From contig JAGVII010000620.1 of the NCBI GenBank assembly GCA_020056155.1, forward strand, positions 1 to 5,955: 5,955 nt of DNA. The letters are read 5' to 3'. This DNA comes from Afipia sp. (GTDB taxonomy: Bacteria; Pseudomonadota; Alphaproteobacteria; Rhizobiales; Xanthobacteraceae). The position numbers and the translations under genes were made by a program. Below the pieces are notes generated by a model. That model was not told where the DNA came from. It saw nothing but the letters and a program-made list of their open reading frames with translations, and searched no databases. Positions 5,656 through 5,955 of the stretch are shown in pieces; the stretch's first letter is position 1; each line of letters starts with the position of its first letter.

Positions 5656-5709
5656 AACCGCCGAATGCAGCCAGAAGGACAAGGTGGGATTGTTCTGGAT
5701 GCAAGGCGT

Positions 5710-5955
5710 ATGAGTACCAGTTCTGTTGCGCGTACCGGCTACACGGCCCACCACACCGGACGTTCCTCGCGGACTTCCAGCCCTTTGAATATTGCAGGCG
5801 TCGCGGCGATCGCGTTCGTGACGCTGGCGTGCGGCTGGACGCTCTACAGCAACGTGTTCGGCAGCAACCCGTTCGGCGTTGACGCCGATACGCCGGCCGC
5901 TGAGCGGCGCGTCGTGTTCGCCGCCGCGAGCCCCGGCCTCGACCCGCAGGCGTTC
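5710..5955 (+). CDS. Membrane-anchored envelope protein, N-terminal part (possibly DUF2778)
   Basis: The frame runs off the right window edge with 82 residues visible. A Ser/Thr/Arg-rich cytoplasmic tail (1-25) is followed by one hydrophobic segment, PLNIAGVAAIAFVTLACGWT (25-44), and then an Ala/Pro/Asp-rich stretch that looks periplasmic and low in complexity. This is a signal-anchor layout. From memory, Bradyrhizobium-group proteins with a C-terminal DUF2778 (Tlde1-like, L,D-transpeptidase-type) domain begin with a very similar VAGIAAL-VTLACGW segment. The diagnostic domain would lie beyond the window, so that identity is tentative. The ATG at 5710 has AAGG only three bases upstream; in-frame ATGs at 5638, 5653 and 5665 remain possible. 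An overlapping frame at 5559-5882 is rejected for its Arg/Cys-rich composition and lack of family features. It is separated from the glycosyltransferase operon by 237 bp and probably has its own promoter. Confidence 0.7.
   Translation, partial: MSTSSVARTGYTAHHTGRSSRTSSPLNIAGVAAIAFVTLACGWTLYSNVFGSNPFGVDADTPAAERRVVFAAASPGLDPQAF

Larger units (their letters stand above)
5473..5709. other. Intergenic region before the last gene
   Basis: This 237-bp gap holds the 3' structures of the glycosyltransferase operon and the upstream region of the next gene. Positions about 5528-5560 are AT-rich (TTAATCCGCATTTAACTAAAAG and on), the likeliest place for the downstream promoter, but no -35/-10 pair is convincing. 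It is followed by the 12-bp palindrome at 5577-5588 and the hairpin at 5637-5655. The frame of the downstream gene is open from 5560 and offers in-frame ATGs at 5638, 5653 and 5665, none with a Shine-Dalgarno. Confidence 0.45.

Noticed and set aside
3931..5754. 607-codon minus-strand open frame opposite the GT39 gene
   Set aside because: It mirrors a strongly GC3-biased gene, its product is rich in Arg, His, Gln and Pro with no recognisable domain, and the plus-strand frame has clear family motifs.
5559..5882. 107-codon plus-strand frame overlapping the last gene
   Set aside because: Arg/Cys/Pro-rich, with no domain; the frame starting at 5710 has a clear membrane anchor and continues off the window.

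Overview
The window looks like a chromosomal segment of an alphaproteobacterium of the Nitrobacteraceae/Bradyrhizobiaceae group (Bradyrhizobium, Rhodopseudomonas, Afipia, Nitrobacter). This rests on high GC, strong G/C third-position bias, and protein types familiar from that group: a BcsS-like protein, a DUF72-DUF488 pair, and a GT2-GtrA plus GT39 pair. The genus call is inference from recall, not from a search. No tRNA, rRNA, insertion sequence, CRISPR array or prophage gene was seen.

Layout from left to right. (1) Positions 2-256, plus strand: the last 84 residues of a class III adenylate/guanylate cyclase, cut by the window edge. (2) Positions 381-1139, minus strand: a secreted BcsS-like protein, convergent with the cyclase. 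Its upstream region (1140-1276) carries an AT-rich stretch, a 6-bp-stem palindrome and a consensus DnaA box. (3) Positions 1277-2561, minus strand: a two-gene operon, DUF72 (YecE-like) then DUF488, 19 bp apart, each with a clear Shine-Dalgarno. (4) Positions 2562-2857: a 296-bp divergent intergenic region with a spaced inverted repeat and a promoter-like sequence that could give a leaderless mRNA for the next gene. (5) Positions 2858-5472, plus strand: a GT2 glycosyltransferase fused to a GtrA-like membrane domain, overlapping by ATGA a GT39 (PMT/ArnT-like) membrane glycosyltransferase. (6) Positions 5473-5709: a 237-bp gap with small palindromes. (7) Positions 5710-5955, plus strand: the start of an envelope protein with one membrane anchor, cut by the window edge.

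The clearest functional unit is the GT2-GtrA/GT39 pair. By family knowledge the GT2 domain charges a polyprenyl phosphate with a sugar in the cytoplasm, the GtrA-like domain may help move it across the inner membrane, and the GT39 enzyme transfers the sugar to an acceptor on the periplasmic side. That would be a complete lipid-carrier glycosylation module in two translationally coupled genes, of the ArnC/ArnT or Rgt type. The sugar and the acceptor cannot be read from the sequence. The DUF72-DUF488 operon is the main unit of unknown function. I see no convincing new defence or mobile system; most of the window reads as ordinary core-genome content with some unexplained intergenic structure.
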